Counted from the first letter of the stretch, positions 1 through 5,153 are shown. The stretch: DNA of 6,485 nt from an uncultured Clostridia bacterium (GCA_938049125.1 CALICR010000179.1:1-6485), one strand, 5' to 3'. The notes: generated by a model not told the origin, from the letters alone. Made by a program: numbers and translations.

Positions 1-713
1 TTCTGCTTCTCCGCACCGGAGATGTCGAGGATGATGCGGCCCTGGTTCATCATGATGAGGCGCGTGCCGTGGCGGATGGCGTCGCTCATGTTGTGGGTGA
101 TCATCATGGCCGTCAGGCCGTTTTCCTGAATGATCCGCTCGGACAGCTCCAGCACCTTGGCTGCGGTGGCGGGGTCCAGGGCGGCGGTGTGCTCGTCCAG
201 CAGCAGGAGCTTCGGCTTCTGGAGCGAGGCCATCAGCAGCGTCAGCGCCTGTCGCTGGCCGCCGGAGAGGAGGCCCACCTTGCTGCTCATGCGGTCCTCG
301 AGGCCAAGACCCAGGGCCTTCAGTTTCTCCCGGTAGAGCGTCCGCTCCGAGGCGGTGACGCCCCAGCGGAGGCCGCGGGGCTTGCCGCGGCGCATGGCCA
401 GGGCCAAATTCTCGTCGATCTGCATATTCGGCGCGGTGCCAAGCATGGGGTCCTGGAACACGCGGCCAATGTATTTGGCCCGCTGGTGCTCCTGGAGCGC
501 CGTGATGTCCTTGCCGTCCAGGACGATGGAGCCGCTGTCCACGGGCCAGACGCCCGCAATGGCGTTGAGCATTGTGGATTTGCCAGCACCGTTGCCGCCG
601 ATGACCGTCACGAAGTCGCCGTCCTTCAGCGTGAGGGAGAGATCTTTGAGGGCCGTTTTGGCGTTGACGGTGCCGGGGTTGAAGGTCTTGTAGAGATGGT
701 TCAGTTCAAGCAT
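1..713 (-). CDS. ABC transporter ATP-binding protein (TrpZ-like), 3' end outside window
   Basis: This is the ATPase that powers uptake by the permease encoded just upstream. It should sit on the cytoplasmic face of the membrane and hydrolyse ATP. The 237 visible residues contain every nucleotide-binding motif in order: Walker A GGNGAGKST at residues 39-47, the Q-loop glutamine in VFQDP near 87, the signature LSGGQ at 149-153, Walker B LLLLDE at 169-174 followed by the D-loop ALDP, and the switch histidine in MITHN at 207. The gene runs off the left edge before its stop codon; family members are usually about 250-265 residues, so little is missing. The ATG at 713 overlaps the last 8 bases of the permease gene, which suggests translational coupling. 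The sequence after Walker A and the gene order fit the COG1101 partner of COG2984/COG4120 transporters. Substrate cannot be read from this subunit. Confidence 0.95.
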   Translation of the reverse strand, partial: MLELNHLYKTFNPGTVNAKTALKDLSLTLKDGDFVTVIGGNGAGKSTMLNAIAGVWPVDSGSIVLDGKDITALQEHQRAKYIGRVFQDPMLGTAPNMQIDENLALAMRRGKPRGLRWGVTASERTLYREKLKALGLGLEDRMSSKVGLLSGGQRQALTLLMASLQKPKLLLLDEHTAALDPATAAKVLELSERIIQENGLTAMMITHNMSDAIRHGTRLIMMNQGRIILDISGAEKQ

Positions 714-1665
714 GGCGGGCAGCCTCCTTCTCCGCTTCCGGTTTGACGCGGGTGCGGAACATCTTCGACTTCCAGTAGGGGATGGCAAGGAAGAGCGCCA
801 CAATCAGGGCGGTGAGCAGCTTGAGGTCGTTGGTGTCAAGGCCGAGGCGGAGCACCACCTGGATGACGACGTAGTAGAGAATCGCGCCGATGGCGCAGGC
901 GAAGAGCTTGAGGCCGAAGTTCCGGAAGAGCTTGCCGAAGATGACCTCGCCGATGATGACGGCGGCCAGGCCGATGACGATGGCGCCGCGGCCCATATCG
1001 ATGGTGGCGCTGCCCTGGTACTGGGCCATGAGCGCGCCGGAGAGGGCTACGAGGCCGTTGGAGAGCATGAGGCCGAGGACGGTGCAGCGGTCCGTGTTGA
1101 TGCCCTGGGCCTTGGCCATGCTGCGGTTGGAGCCGGTGGCGCGGAGGGCACAGCCCAGCTCCGTGCCGAAGAACCAGTAGAGCAGGGCGATGAGGGCCAC
1201 GACGAAGACCAGCAGCAGCGGCAGGGGATTGCGCAGGCTCAGCTCCCGGACATAGCGGGAGGAGACCAGCAGCGGGAAGTTGTCCACGCGGATGGCCAGG
1301 GTGGCCTGGGTGCCCGTGGCGGTGTCCCAGCCCATGATACGCAGGTTGATGGAGTAGAGGGCCAACTGCGTCAGAATGCCGGAGAGAATGGCGGGGATGC
1401 CGCAGCGGGTGTGGAACAGGCCCGTGAGCAGGCCCGCCAGCATTCCGGCCAGCATGGCGCAGAGCACCGCGAGCCAGACGTTCATGCCGTTCAGCGTCAG
1501 CAGGACGCAGATCGCACCGCCGGTGGCCAGCGAGCCGTCCACTGTCAGGTCCGCGACGTCCAGCAGCCGGTAGGTCACATAGACGCCGATGGCCATGACG
1601 CCCCACATCAGGCCCTGTCCGACGGCGCCGGGGATGGAGTTCAGCAGGGAGCGCAGGAATTCCAT
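706..1665 (-). CDS. ABC transporter permease (TrpY-like, COG4120 type)
   Basis: This 319-residue integral membrane protein forms the transport channel of the same uptake system. It has about eight to nine hydrophobic segments (roughly residues 12-32, 46-58, 63-84, 90-108, 147-166, 196-214, 226-246, 252-272 and 283-297). The cytoplasmic coupling loop at 169-190 reads ELGCALRATGSN then RSMAKAQGIN, the pattern of branched-chain-type permeases that contacts the ATPase. The N-terminal segment with LLDVADLTVDGSLATGGA is typical of the TrpY group. The start at 1665 is fixed by AGGAGG at 1679-1674, eight bases upstream. It lies 103 bases after the binding-protein gene, with a hairpin in the gap, and overlaps the ATPase start. 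The basic and acidic C-terminal tail (KPEAEKEAARHA) is cytoplasmic. No defect is visible. Confidence 0.95.
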   Translation of the reverse strand: MEFLRSLLNSIPGAVGQGLMWGVMAIGVYVTYRLLDVADLTVDGSLATGGAICVLLTLNGMNVWLAVLCAMLAGMLAGLLTGLFHTRCGIPAILSGILTQLALYSINLRIMGWDTATGTQATLAIRVDNFPLLVSSRYVRELSLRNPLPLLLVFVVALIALLYWFFGTELGCALRATGSNRSMAKAQGINTDRCTVLGLMLSNGLVALSGALMAQYQGSATIDMGRGAIVIGLAAVIIGEVIFGKLFRNFGLKLFACAIGAILYYVVIQVVLRLGLDTNDLKLLTALIVALFLAIPYWKSKMFRTRVKPEAEKEAARHA

Positions 1666-1697
1666 GGTAAGTTCCTCCTAGGTTCATGATGAAAGGC

Positions 1698-1732
1698 CCG
1701 GGGCCTTCCGCGCGGAGACGGCGAAGCCCCGG
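1698..1732 (-). other. Intercistronic hairpin between binding protein and permease
   Basis: On the minus strand CCGGGGC-TTC pairs with GAA-g-GCCCCGG (arms 1732-1723 and 1708-1698, one bulged base), enclosing a 14-base loop. No run of T follows, so it is not a standard terminator. Such hairpins commonly protect the 3' end of binding-protein mRNA so that more binding protein than permease is made; that role is inferred here. Confidence 0.5.
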
Positions 1733-1768
1733 CCGGGCGCACGGGGCAGCCCGGTCGGAGCGTGCCAA

Positions 1769-2827
1769 TCAGCCGATGGGCTCGTAGCCGTCGGGGACGG
1801 TGATGTTCAGCGCCTCGCAGTTGGCGGCATTGTACATCTTCGTGACGGTCGGGGCCGTCTCGACAGGCATAGTGGAGACGTCGGACTCGCCGCGGAGAAT
1901 CTTCGCGGCCATCTCGCCGGTGGTCTTGCCGAGGTCGTAGTAGCTGATGGACAGGGTAGCGACGCCACAGCCGGCGCAGATGCCCTGCTCACCGGCCACC
2001 ACGGGCACGCCCGCGGCCAGCACGACGTTGGCGATGGACTCGGTGTTGTTGGCGGCGGTGTTGTCCGTTGGAACGTAGATGACGTCGGAGTTGTCGCAGG
2101 CGGTCTGGGTCACGGAGGCGAGGTCATTGACGTCCGTGAAAGCGTAGGGCGTGCAGGTGTATCCCATATCCTCAAGGTAGGGGGTGATGGTGTCCACCTG
2201 GTAGACGGAGTTCGGCTCCGCGGAGCAGTAGAGCAGGCCCACGTTCTTGGCGTCGGGGAACAGCTCGTTCAGCATGGCGGCCTGCTGGTCCAGGGGCGCG
2301 AGGTCGGAGGTGCCGGAGACGTTGCCGCCCACGGTGCCGTTCCAGTTGTCGATGGAGAGGGCTGTGGCGTAGTCCGTGACGGAGGTGCCGAGCACGGGGA
2401 TGGTGTCCGTGGCGGAGGCGGCGGCCTGGAGCGGCGCGGTGGCGTTGGCGAGGATCAGGTCCACGCCGTCGGCCACGAAGCCGTCCACGATGGTGACGCA
2501 GTTGTTGGTATCGCCGCCGGCGTTGCCGTCTTCAAACTTGACCTTGTCGCCGAAGGCCTCAGTCAGGGCATCCTTGAAGCCCTGGGTGGCGGCGTCCAGC
2601 GCGTCGTGGGGCGCGAGCTGGCAGATGCCGACGATGTAGGTCTCGCCGTCGTCAGAGGCGGTGTCAGAGGCGGTGTCAGAGGCGGTGTCAGAGGCGGTGT
2701 CGGCGGTGTCGGCGTCCTGGGCGTCGGCAGCGGTGGATTCCTGAGCGGTGGTGGTATCCTTGCTGCCGCAGGCGGCCAGCGAGAGCAGCAGGAGCAGGGC
2801 GGTGAGCAGAGCGATGATCTTTTTCAC
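1769..2827 (-). CDS. ABC transporter substrate-binding lipoprotein (TrpX-like, COG2984)
   Basis: This extracytoplasmic binding protein captures the substrate for the permease and ATPase encoded downstream. The GTG start at 2827 is chosen because AAGGAGG lies eight bases upstream (2842-2836) and the product then begins with a lipoprotein signal: VKK, a leucine-rich core and the lipobox LAAC with Cys20. The reading frame stays open upstream to 2977, but that extension runs through the attenuator and has no signal peptide. Residues 21-62 form an acidic Ala/Thr/Asp linker containing four TASD repeats. The ABC_sub_bind (PF04392-like) domain follows from about 64 to 352: NVSGTSDLAP near 169-178, VGLLYCSAEPNS near 196-207, YVPTDNTAANN near 251-261 and SISYYDLGKTTGEMAAKIL near 293-311 are typical family blocks. 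Length is usual (352 residues). The family includes tryptophan binders, but the leader peptide upstream argues for tyrosine or phenylalanine here. Confidence 0.93.
   Translation of the reverse strand: MKKIIALLTALLLLLSLAACGSKDTTTAQESTAADAQDADTADTASDTASDTASDTASDDGETYIVGICQLAPHDALDAATQGFKDALTEAFGDKVKFEDGNAGGDTNNCVTIVDGFVADGVDLILANATAPLQAAASATDTIPVLGTSVTDYATALSIDNWNGTVGGNVSGTSDLAPLDQQAAMLNELFPDAKNVGLLYCSAEPNSVYQVDTITPYLEDMGYTCTPYAFTDVNDLASVTQTACDNSDVIYVPTDNTAANNTESIANVVLAAGVPVVAGEQGICAGCGVATLSISYYDLGKTTGEMAAKILRGESDVSTMPVETAPTVTKMYNAANCEALNITVPDGYEPIG
2651..2698 (-). repeat. Four perfect 12-bp tandem repeats encoding TASD
   Basis: The 12-base unit gtcagaggcggt (plus strand) occurs four times without a mismatch, followed by a shortened related copy (gtcggcggt at 2699-2707). 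It encodes Thr-Ala-Ser-Asp repeats in the linker between the lipid anchor and the folded domain. Perfect in-frame units can change copy number by replication slippage without breaking the reading frame, so linker length may vary between strains. Confidence 0.95.
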
Positions 2828-2866
2828 GATGGATTCCTCCTTGATTCGATTGCCAGGGGCAGGTAC

Positions 2867-2900
2867 AAAAAACGCTGCACAGCGGCTTGTCTGTGCAGCG
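2867..2900 (-). terminator. Intrinsic terminator acting as the operon attenuator
   Basis: On the minus strand CGCTGCACAG (2900-2891) and CTGTGCAGCG (2882-2873) make a perfect 10-bp stem with an 8-base loop, followed directly by six T (2872-2867). It lies between the leader ORF and the binding-protein gene, 24 bases before that gene's ribosome-binding site, so it would end transcription before the structural genes unless prevented. Confidence 0.92.
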
Positions 2901-2951
2901 CAGATTCCTCGATCTCCGGTGGCGGCCCTTCGGTCAGCAGCACAAACAGCC
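2884..2951 (-). promoter_or_regulatory. Antiterminator pairing in the leader transcript
   Basis: GGCTGTTTGTGCTGC (minus strand 2951-2937, the last five sense codons of the leader ORF) is complementary to GCTGCACAGACAAGCC (2899-2884). There are 14 pairs including one G-U, with one U-U mismatch and one bulged A. The second segment covers nine of the ten bases of the 5' arm of the terminator, so the two structures exclude each other. A ribosome reaching the leader stop codon would cover the first segment and allow termination. A ribosome held at the earlier Tyr/Phe codons would leave it free to form the antiterminator. Confidence 0.8.
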
Positions 2952-3011
2952 ATTACTTTTTTTAAAGTAATAGCCAAACATGTATGCGCCGGTAAATCGA
3001 ATGACAGTCAT
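2934..3011 (-). CDS. Leader peptide, 25 aa, Tyr/Phe-rich, attenuator control ORF
   Basis: This small ORF starts with ATG at 3011, nine bases after AAGGGAGG (3028-3021), and ends with TGA at 2936-2934. Its residues 6-16 read FTGAYMFGYYF: three Tyr and three Phe codons within eleven, including adjacent Tyr-Tyr-Phe (2972-2964). It ends in NGCLCC. It lies between a promoter and an intrinsic terminator ahead of an amino-acid transporter gene, the arrangement of a classical ribosome-mediated attenuator. The peptide probably has no function beyond being translated: slow decoding at Tyr or Phe codons would signal scarcity and switch the operon on. The Tyr-Tyr-Phe codons also lie in an 8-bp hairpin (2971-2964 with 2959-2952, loop AAAA) that could act as a pause structure. 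Three Cys codons near the end are an alternative control signal, but a ribosome stalled there would itself mask the antiterminator. No Trp codon is present. Confidence 0.78.
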   Translation of the reverse strand: MTVIRFTGAYMFGYYFKKSNGCLCC

Positions 3012-3030
3012 GGTTTGCGTCCTCCCTTGG

Positions 3031-3045
3031 AAGTTGCCTCAACTT
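3031..3045. promoter_or_regulatory. Second inverted repeat at the presumed transcription start
   Basis: AAGTTG-cct-CAACTT is a 6-bp inverted repeat with a 3-base centre. It lies across the end of the -10 box and the likely start site of the transporter operon. It could be an operator or a small hairpin at the 5' end of the leader RNA. It differs from the palindrome 5 bp away, so the two are probably not sites for the same protein. Confidence 0.3.
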
Positions 3046-3070
3046 TACTACTTTGCTCAAGCAAAGTCAA
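3042..3070 (-). promoter_or_regulatory. Probable promoter of the transporter operon
   Basis: On the minus strand TTGACT (3070-3065) and TAAAGT (3047-3042) are 17 bases apart. The -35 box is strong and the -10 box is weak (4 of 6). A start near 3035 would give a leader of about 24 bases before the leader ORF, which suits the attenuator. No better promoter was seen between here and the leader ORF. Confidence 0.55.
3050..3067. promoter_or_regulatory. Palindrome over the operon promoter spacer, operator candidate
   Basis: ACTTTGCTCAAGCAAAGT is a perfect inverted repeat with 8-bp arms around CA. It covers the spacer and the edge of the -35 box of the minus-strand promoter, so a bound repressor would block RNA polymerase. 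The regulator is not identified and its gene is not in the window. Confidence 0.5.
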
Positions 3071-3119
3071 TGGGTCAGAGAGGAAAAACTTGTTTTTTGG
3101 AGAAACGGACAAGAGCGGT

Positions 3120-3161
3120 AAAAAATCCGGGCGAACCACCGTGAAAATTTCACAAGCCCGG
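3120..3161 (-). terminator. Probable minus-strand intrinsic terminator upstream of the operon promoter
   Basis: On the minus strand CCGGGC (3161-3156) pairs with GCCCGG (3132-3127), followed by A and six T (3125-3120). Inside lies a second small stem GTGAA/TTCAC (within 3153-3141). The stem is modest but the T tract is good. It would stop any transcript coming from the divergent gene's promoter region and so insulate the transporter promoter, or it may end a small RNA from 3162-3290. Confidence 0.5.
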
Positions 3162-3240
3162 CCGCGTCGGGGCAGGGGAGCGCAGGCCCGAACGGGCGCG
3201 CGGCATCTGAGACTACCCCGCCAAGGCTCCCGGCGGTTGA
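3162..3240. other. GC-rich structured intergenic segment, no gene recognised
   Basis: This segment is much richer in G and C than the AT-rich DNA on both sides. It contains a hairpin GCGC-ag-GCCC-gaac-GGGC-GCGC (3180-3201), an outer pairing CGGGG/CCCCG (3168-3172 with 3216-3220) and a competing pairing CCGCC/GGCGG (3218-3222 with 3232-3236). With the terminator at 3120-3161 it could be a small minus-strand RNA, but no clear promoter was found. No known riboswitch or RNA family was recognised, and the short ORFs across it have no ribosome-binding site. Confidence 0.3.
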
Positions 3241-3255
3241 AACATGAATGGAAAA

Positions 3256-3271
3256 ATATTCGCAAGAATAT
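3256..3271. promoter_or_regulatory. Inverted repeat upstream of the cyclodeaminase-family gene promoter
   Basis: ATATTC-gcaa-GAATAT is a 6-bp inverted repeat in AT-rich DNA, about 22 bases upstream of the -35 box of the plus-strand promoter. The position suits an activator site. In AT-rich DNA a repeat of this size can occur by chance, and the spacing does not match an ArgR box. Confidence 0.25.
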
Positions 3272-3293
3272 GGATTTTTATTCACTTTGCATA

Positions 3294-3322
3294 TTGACTA
3301 TCAGTCCGGAATGGCGTATGAT
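3294..3322 (+). promoter_or_regulatory. Promoter of the cyclodeaminase-family gene
   Basis: TTGACT (3294-3299) and TATGAT (3317-3322) are separated by exactly 17 bases, each one mismatch from the sigma-A consensus, with AT-rich DNA upstream. Transcription should begin near 3329, giving a 5' untranslated leader of about 59 bases. Confidence 0.85.
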
Positions 3323-3344
3323 AGGCCCAGAAACAAACGAGAGA

Positions 3345-3361
3345 CCGCAGCGCGACTGCGG
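3345..3361 (+). other. Small hairpin in the 5' leader
   Basis: CCGCAG (3345-3350) and CTGCGG (3356-3361) form a 6-bp stem with loop CGCGA. It lies about 16 bases after the expected transcription start and 13 bases before the AGGAGG at 3375-3380. Without a T run it is not a terminator; 5' hairpins of this kind often stabilise mRNA. Confidence 0.45.
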
Positions 3362-3387
3362 CGGAACGAATACTAGGAGGCAAAATT

Positions 3388-4401
3388 ATGAAACCCGAAA
3401 TTCTCTTTCTGAGCCAGGAAAACGTTGTTGAAGCCGGTGTGCTGGATATGCCAAAGGTCATGGAGCAGGTCGAAAAGGCCTACACCTACATGGGCAAGCA
3501 GCAGGTCAAGAACCCCGCCAAGATTCAGCTGGCCATCCCGGACCCCGTGAACTGGAACTCCTTCTTCATGAGCATGCCGAGCTACATTGAGCCGCTGAAC
3601 ATCGCGGGCTTCAAGTGGGCAGCGGAGTCCCATGAGAACGTGAAGCATCCGGGTATGCCCCTGGGCCTGGACGTCGTGATGCTGAGCGACCCCGCCACCG
3701 TGTACCCCAAGGCCATCATGGACGGCACCATCATCACCGCCATGCGGACCTCCGGCGTCGCCGGTATGGCCGCCAAGTATCTGGCGCGGAAGAATTCCAA
3801 GGTCGCCACACTGGTGGGCGCGGGCGTCATTGGCCGGACCATGGTCATGTCCATCATGACGGCGCTGCCGCAGCTCGAGACCATCTACCTCTGCGACCTG
3901 AACGTCCCGAAGGCCGAGGCGCTGGCCAAGGAGTTCGAGGGCAAGTACAACGTTATCGCCAGCGGCGACACCAAGGCCTGCGCCGAGCAGTCCGACCTCA
4001 TCGTCACCGAGACTACCACCTCAAAGCCCTTCCTCAAGAAGGCGTGGGTAAAGTCCAATGCGACGGTCATCCAGATGAGCAGCTGGGAGATCGACGAGGA
4101 GATCGCCAAGAGCGCCTCCCATCTCTACCTTGATTCCTGGGAGCAGATGTCCCACTTCAAGAACTCGCTCATCGGCCACCTGCACGACGACTGCGGCCTG
4201 ACGAAGGACGGCGTCATCGAACTGCAGGACGTGGTCACCGGCCAGGCCCCGGGCCGGACCAGCGACGACGAGCTGATCTGCTGCTGCACGCTGGGCTACG
4301 CCGCGGTGGACATCACGGTGGCCAACTGGATCTATGAAAACGCCAAGGAGAAGGGGATCGGAACCAAGCTGAACCTCTGGGAGAACCCCCTCTGGGTGTA
4401 A
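3388..4401 (+). CDS. Ornithine cyclodeaminase/mu-crystallin family NAD(P)-dependent enzyme
   Basis: This 337-residue soluble enzyme belongs to the OCD/mu-crystallin family (PF02423), which includes ornithine cyclodeaminase, ketimine reductase, archaeal alanine dehydrogenase and SbnB-type dehydrogenases. The ATG at 3388 follows AGGAGG by seven bases. Visible family features are AGFKWAAE with the substrate lysine K76, the block DPATVYPKAIMDG then TIITAMRTSG (101-123) with R120, the Rossmann dinucleotide loop GAGVIG at 144-149, and an acidic D170 ending beta-2 in YLCDL, which favours NAD over NADP. Length is normal. The conserved GaD.pGK.ELD stretch that carries the catalytic Asp of ornithine cyclodeaminase is replaced by the shorter MSSWEIDEEI (230-239), and K45 stands where family members usually have Arg. 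The true reaction is therefore uncertain: oxidation or reduction of an amino or imino acid is likelier than proven ornithine cyclisation. It has its own promoter and appears monocistronic. Confidence 0.9.
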   Translation: MKPEILFLSQENVVEAGVLDMPKVMEQVEKAYTYMGKQQVKNPAKIQLAIPDPVNWNSFFMSMPSYIEPLNIAGFKWAAESHENVKHPGMPLGLDVVMLSDPATVYPKAIMDGTIITAMRTSGVAGMAAKYLARKNSKVATLVGAGVIGRTMVMSIMTALPQLETIYLCDLNVPKAEALAKEFEGKYNVIASGDTKACAEQSDLIVTETTTSKPFLKKAWVKSNATVIQMSSWEIDEEIAKSASHLYLDSWEQMSHFKNSLIGHLHDDCGLTKDGVIELQDVVTGQAPGRTSDDELICCCTLGYAAVDITVANWIYENAKEKGIGTKLNLWENPLWV

Positions 4402-4402
4402 G

Positions 4403-4455
4403 AAAAAGGGAGCGGACGGCCCGGCGAGCACATCGCCGGGCCGTTTGCCGCTCCC
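4403..4455 (-). terminator. Long hairpin with minus-strand T tract, just after the plus-strand gene
   Basis: GGGAGCGG-ACGGCCCGGCGA (4408-4427) pairs with TCGCCGGGCCGT-ttg-CCGCTCCC (4433-4455): 20 pairs, a three-base bulge and a 5-base loop. It begins 7 bases after the stop codon of the upstream plus-strand gene. Five A precede it, so on the minus strand it is followed by TTTTTC and works as a terminator for leftward transcripts. On the plus strand no T run follows, so there it would only protect the 3' end. Confidence 0.7.
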
Positions 4456-4527
4456 GGGAGAAGGAAGGAAACGCGAAACCGAAAGCTGCGGGGATACGAA
4501 TTTACGGAAAAAGAAAACGAATGATGC

Positions 4528-4578
4528 ATGGCTGTTTCCTCCGATGTGAACCGTCCCAATCGCTGCTGAAACAGCCGT
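4528..4578. repeat. Inverted repeat, 11-bp arms
   Basis: ATGGCTGTTTC (4528-4538) and GAAACAGCCGT (4568-4578) are complementary apart from one G-U pair, with a 29-base loop. In plus-strand RNA this hairpin lies 11 bases before the terminator at 4590-4618. In minus-strand RNA one arm lies between a GGAGG motif (4542-4538) and an ATG (4529-4527). Confidence 0.6.
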
Positions 4579-4589
4579 ACATCCAGCAT

Positions 4590-4618
4590 AGCGGCCGGCA
4601 GTGCTGCCGGTCGCTTTT
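4590..4618 (+). terminator. Probable plus-strand intrinsic terminator
   Basis: GCGGCCGGCA (4591-4600) and TGCCGGTCGC (4605-4614) form a 10-bp stem (one G-U) with loop GTGC, followed by TTTTGT. It lies about 190 bases after the stop codon of the cyclodeaminase-family gene and is the first good rightward terminator after it, so that mRNA may carry a structured 3' untranslated region. Confidence 0.65.
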
Positions 4619-5110
4619 GTATGTGCCTTGAGGAGGGGAGAAGCCTTGACGGAAGGCCTTGAGCGCGCCGGTTCGAATCGCTGCACGGCGTTGCGCCGCG
4701 TTGGAGGCGACGTTCTGCTGCAGGCTGTGCTGCCAGTGGTTGCATGCAATGGTACCCGCTGCATGCTGCTGACCGTCATTGAGGCGTTCGGCTGTCCGGA
4801 TTATAGCTCCTGGCATTGATAGGGGGACTTGCGCGCGTGATGCGTGGTGTCCGCCTCCTCCGGGAACATAGCTCCGGTGCTCAAAGCGCGTAGAACAAAA
4901 GCTTCGGCGCAGCAGCAGAGGGCCGCGAGAACGCAGTAAGTGTAATCCGGGGGGGTCGGTAAATCCCCACCTGGCCCGGTGCAGCAACGGGACCGGGCTG
5001 GTCTGAAGGTCAATTATCGGAACATCAAGAGGCTGTATATTTTTTCATATTCCCGGGTGTTGCCCCCAACGACGGCCGTACTGAGCTCCACCGAGATGCA
5101 ATAACTGCGC
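4619..5110. other. Intergenic stretch without a convincing gene
   Basis: About 490 bases without a credible coding region: open frames here have mixed third-position bases and unlikely composition. Small structures seen are three copies of GCCTTGA (4625, 4643, 4656), inverted repeats GCCTT/AAGGC (4643-4657), CGGCG/CGCCG (4686-4698), GCATGCA/TGCATGC (4742-4748 with 4760-4766), CTGGCCCGGT/ACCGGGCTGG (4971-4980 with 4992-5001) and a direct repeat ATAGCTCC (4803, 4868). A weak plus-strand promoter-like pair TTGAGG-17-TATAGC lies at 4779-4807. It may hold an unrecognised structured RNA or decayed DNA; the sequence does not decide. Confidence 0.4.
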
Positions 5111-5142
5111 AAAAAAAGACCCGGCGGAAGCCCCGCCGGGTC
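5111..5142 (-). terminator. Intrinsic terminator of the amino-acid binding protein gene
   Basis: On the minus strand GACCCGGCGG (5142-5133) and CCGCCGGGTC (5127-5118) form a perfect 10-bp stem with loop GGCTT, followed by seven T (5117-5111). It lies 12 bases after the stop codon, so the gene upstream is transcribed alone. Confidence 0.95.
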
Positions 5143-5153
5143 GGAATAGTTGG

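Noticed and set aside
712..1768. Long open frames on both strands over the permease (for example 712-1689 plus and 836-1768 minus)
   Set aside because: These are shadow frames of a GC-rich gene: composition is dominated by Gly/Ala/Glu/Asp/His or Arg/Pro, and they have no ribosome-binding site or family motif.
2828..2977. N-terminal extension of the binding lipoprotein from a TTG at 2977
   Set aside because: It runs in frame through the terminator and leader ORF, lacks a signal peptide at its N-terminus, and would bury the lipoprotein signal. The GTG at 2827 has a perfect AAGGAGG eight bases upstream.
3133..3161. T-box riboswitch ahead of the transporter operon (minus strand GGTGGTTCGCC near the terminator)
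   Set aside because: It resembles the GGTGGNACCGCG core only in the first six bases, lies in a loop rather than in a terminator arm, and no stem I features (AGAGAG loop, specifier region) were found upstream.
4670..4679. GGTTCGAATC resembling a tRNA T-loop
   Set aside because: The flanking bases do not form a T stem, and no acceptor, D or anticodon arm is found on either strand.
4646..4819. Possible 57-codon ORF (TTG at 4646 after AGGAGG at 4631-4636) on the plus strand
   Set aside because: The motif and spacing are acceptable, but third-position bases are mixed, composition is unlike neighbouring genes, there is no clear promoter, and a terminator lies just upstream.
4502..4987. 161-codon minus-strand ORF in the intergenic stretch
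   Set aside because: No ribosome-binding site, improbable composition (Arg, Ser, His, Cys), and it spans several hairpins. No domain is recognisable.
4868..5010. Cobalamin riboswitch-like segment (GGTAAATCC followed by GCCCGG and CAAC)
   Set aside because: Only fragments of the core fit, spacing is wrong between CCCG and the AACTG-like part, and no B12 box (AGCC..GA.ACCTGCC) follows. No vitamin B12 gene is adjacent.
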